The notes beneath the pieces are model-generated. The model did not search any database. It saw nothing but the letters and a program-made list of their open reading frames with translations, and was not told where the DNA came from. From Planctomycetota bacterium (GTDB lineage Bacteria > Planctomycetota > Phycisphaerae > Phycisphaerales > UBA1924): DNA of 64,000 nucleotides. The stretch spans positions 248,001 through 312,000 of the forward strand of contig JACTNA010000018.1 of NCBI GenBank assembly GCA_014584315.1, given 5' to 3'. This document shows positions 58,565-64,000 of the stretch, piece by piece. The number at the start of each line of letters is the position of its first letter. Positions within the stretch are counted from its first letter, which is position 1. Both the position numbers and the translations under genes were made by a program.

Positions 58565-59725
58565 TCACCGCCAGTCGAGGCCCTCGGGCAGCGAGCCGAG
58601 ATTCTCGCAGCCGTTCTCGCGGACGATGACCACGTCCTCAATCCGCACGCCCCCACGGCCTTTGGCGTAGAGGCCCGGCTCGACCGTGACGGCGTCGCCG
58701 GCGACAAGGGTCGGCCCGCCGAGGTCCAGGAGCGGCGGCTCGTGGACTTCCAGCCCCACGCCGTGCCCGAGGCCGTGCTGGAGCGAGCAGTACCCCTCGG
58801 GGGCATCGTGAGGCAGGAGGGACCGATCCCAGCCGGCCCGCTGGATGGGCGCGAGCGACGCCTTGTACGCGGCCTCGCCGGTGACTCCCGCGCGGATGGC
58901 TGCGATGCCGGCGGCTTTGGCCTCGACGACGGCGCGGTGCATGGCGGTCAGCCAGTCCGGCGCATCGCCGTGGACGACGGTGCGGGTGCAATCGCCGCAG
59001 TAGAGCGTGGCGCGATCGCGGGGGAAGACGTCGATGATGACGGGCTGGCCGGTGCGGAGCGGGCCGCGGCCGAGGTTGTGGCAGTCCTCGCCCTCGGGCC
59101 CGCAGGCGACGATCGCGGGCGCGTTCTCGAAGTTGCGTTCGAGCAGGTAGACGTCGATGATGAATCGGAGGCGTTCCGCGGTCAGGGGTTCGCCGTCGTG
59201 GGTGAGCGTGCCGTCGCGGGACGCGCCGGCGTGGGCGACGAGTTCGCAGGCCATGCGCACGGCGGACTCGGTCACGGCCTGTGCTGCGCGCATGGCCTCG
59301 ACCTCGCGCTCGTCCTTTCGGCGACGGTCCGCGACGCCGAGGTCCGGGTCGAGTTCGACGGCGATCCCGGCCGCGCGCAGCGTTTCGGCGAAAATGAGGG
59401 GGAGGGTGCGATCGGCGCGGACGGCCCGAACGCCCTCTCGCGAGAGGCACTCGGCGGCGGCCTGGGCGGTGGCCGTCTCGCGATCGCCGGACAGCCCGCC
59501 GGCGGGGGCGAAGTCGGCCGGGCAGGCGACGCGGTCCACCTTGGCGTGCTTGCGGGCGCGTCCCATCTCGATGTCGCGGATGATGAGGGTTCGGGTGGGC
59601 TTCCCGTTGCTTCCGGGCGTCTCGATGCAGGCCGCCGGATCGCCCGCGCTGAAGCGGATGGCGTGGTAGAGCGCGAAGTTCCGGGCGGGAATCCCGGCGA
59701 TGATGGCGGCGTTCGGCAAGCCCAT
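58565..59725 (-). CDS. M24 family metallopeptidase (Xaa-Pro aminopeptidase-like)
   Basis: 386 residues. An N-terminal creatinase-like domain (about 1-145) precedes the pita-bread catalytic domain. The five metal ligands are visible: Asp in VIIDVFPRD, Asp in YCGDCTRTVVHG, His in LQHGLGHGVGLEVHEPP, Glu in VTVEPGLYA and Glu in VRIEDVVIV. The HGLGHGVGLEVHE motif is typical of Xaa-Pro aminopeptidase/dipeptidase. It removes N-terminal residues next to proline in the cytoplasm. No signal peptide. Divergent from gyrB over 218 bases. Confidence 0.93.
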   Translation of the reverse strand: MGLPNAAIIAGIPARNFALYHAIRFSAGDPAACIETPGSNGKPTRTLIIRDIEMGRARKHAKVDRVACPADFAPAGGLSGDRETATAQAAAECLSREGVRAVRADRTLPLIFAETLRAAGIAVELDPDLGVADRRRKDEREVEAMRAAQAVTESAVRMACELVAHAGASRDGTLTHDGEPLTAERLRFIIDVYLLERNFENAPAIVACGPEGEDCHNLGRGPLRTGQPVIIDVFPRDRATLYCGDCTRTVVHGDAPDWLTAMHRAVVEAKAAGIAAIRAGVTGEAAYKASLAPIQRAGWDRSLLPHDAPEGYCSLQHGLGHGVGLEVHEPPLLDLGGPTLVAGDAVTVEPGLYAKGRGGVRIEDVVIVRENGCENLGSLPEGLDWR

Positions 59726-59821
59726 TCGTGCCTCCTGTGGGCAACTCTACGCCGGCGTTTCGATACCCCCGAACGGCCTCTTCGGCGCGGGCGCGGGCGA
59801 GCGAATCGCCCGTCGGCGCGC

Positions 59822-59827
59822 TACAAT
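59822..59827 (+). promoter_or_regulatory. -10 element for gyrB
   Basis: TACAAT about 117 bases before the gyrB ATG. One mismatch to consensus. No good -35 is found at 16-18 bases upstream, so this is tentative. Confidence 0.3.
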
Positions 59828-59877
59828 GATGGGCCTGATTCCGAGGCTCCCGGCAGGCCGGTTTCGACCCTCCTTGA

Positions 59878-63502
<3,625 letters not shown>

Positions 63503-63621
63503 GACGTTGGTCCGCACAACGGGCGTCTTCGGCGACAACCGAGCCGCAGCCCTGAGCAGGAACGAACGAACCCCGGTTCGCGGGTCGATACTTCTCCGGG
63601 ACCCCGGGGATCACGTCGGCC

Positions 63622-64000
63622 ATGCACACCCACGACATCGAAAGCCGAGCGGTCCCGGAACTCGCGCCCATGTCGCGCCCCGCGTACCAGGGGCGGTGGC
63701 ACTTTCTGTACGGCACGCTGCTCATCGTGATGGCGGCGGTGACGCTGGGCAGCCACGTTCGGCTGCAACTTGAACTGACGTCGCACACGATGCCGGATCC
63801 CGCGATCGACACGGCGGTCCGCGTCCGCCGCCACGCCAGGGATCTCGCGATCGACGCGGCGTCGGCGATCGAGGCGGCCGCGGACAACGACACGCACGGC
63901 GTTCGCCGGTACGCCAACAGCGCTTCCCACTCTGTCCGAGCCATCGGCGCGACGCTCGAGGCGCTGGCGGCCCACGACGAAGAGCAGCCGCGGCCTCTCG
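63622..64000 (+). CDS. Membrane-anchored protein of unknown family (C-terminus beyond the window)
   Basis: From the ATG at 63622 the frame is open for 126 codons to the right edge. One membrane helix at about 30-45 (FLYGTLLIVMAAVTLGSHVR) follows a short polar start (MHTHDIESRAVPELAPM), so most of the chain probably faces outside. The following part is helical and rich in Ala, Asp and Arg (RRHARDLAIDAASAIEAAAD), likely a coiled-coil or linker. No domain can be named from this fragment. GGGGA about 12 bases upstream is a possible ribosome binding site. Confidence 0.55.
   Translation, partial: MHTHDIESRAVPELAPMSRPAYQGRWHFLYGTLLIVMAAVTLGSHVRLQLELTSHTMPDPAIDTAVRVRRHARDLAIDAASAIEAAADNDTHGVRRYANSASHSVRAIGATLEALAAHDEEQPRPL

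Overview
The window is high-GC bacterial chromosome, most likely from a planctomycete of the class Phycisphaerae. Three kinds of evidence point there. Four secreted proteins end in the paired dockerin-like module typical of that group. A 3162-residue surface protein has the planctomycete LEPR-XLL-type leader (LEERKLL). Several further proteins, among them a prepilin and a PEP-CTERM-like protein, fit the same lineage. No rRNA, CRISPR array, prophage or insertion sequence was found. The only RNA gene I can support is one tRNA-Leu(CAA). Gene starts were chosen from ribosome binding sites, signal peptides, overlaps and domain limits.

Layout. 1-2491: two glycosyltransferases on the minus strand, the first cut by the window edge. 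2638-5910: a small zinc-ribbon membrane protein, trigger factor, tRNA-Leu, a DUF3467 protein and a TPR lipoprotein. 5957-9175: two secreted proteins (Asp-box propeller, SGNH hydrolase) that share an almost identical dockerin-like tail. 9244-12971: two translationally coupled M14 carboxypeptidase paralogues, one of which has lost its active-site residues. 13295-17125: a 70-residue orphan and a lipoprotein cluster (LpoB-like, second LpoB-like, COG3014-like, YcfL-like). 17131-19921: a lower-GC, tightly overlapping four-gene cassette with a prepilin, a MauE/DoxX-like membrane protein and two unknown exported proteins. It is preceded by a promoter and a tandem ATG-containing 8-bp repeat. 20064-23147: a Gfo/Idh/MocA oxidoreductase and a NagB-LmbE fusion. 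23657-26200: a large secreted dockerin protein. 26283-30749: a Zn/Mn-type ABC importer in which both permeases carry DtxR-like C-terminal domains, behind a promoter overlapped by two operator-like inverted repeats. 31063-33201: GH31 glycosidase. 33284-44507: a secreted subtilase and the giant surface protein, each with a good intrinsic terminator.

44918-64000 is mostly housekeeping: pheA, a membrane protein, clpX, a SHOCT-like protein, an unknown conserved protein, a HAD phosphatase, acylphosphatase, dnaG-rpoD, a DUF486 protein, a PEP-CTERM-like protein, a DUF885 metal-dependent hydrolase, an M24 peptidase, gyrB, a fructosamine-kinase-family protein, and a membrane-anchored protein cut by the right edge.

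The genes split into a core information and stress set (tig, clpX, dnaG, rpoD, gyrB) and a large investment in exported proteins that probably act on polymers or at the cell surface. The most unusual points are the importer with regulator-like domains built into its permeases, the live/dead M14 pair, the prepilin cassette with its repeat leader, and the giant protein ending in a metzincin-like domain without zinc ligands.
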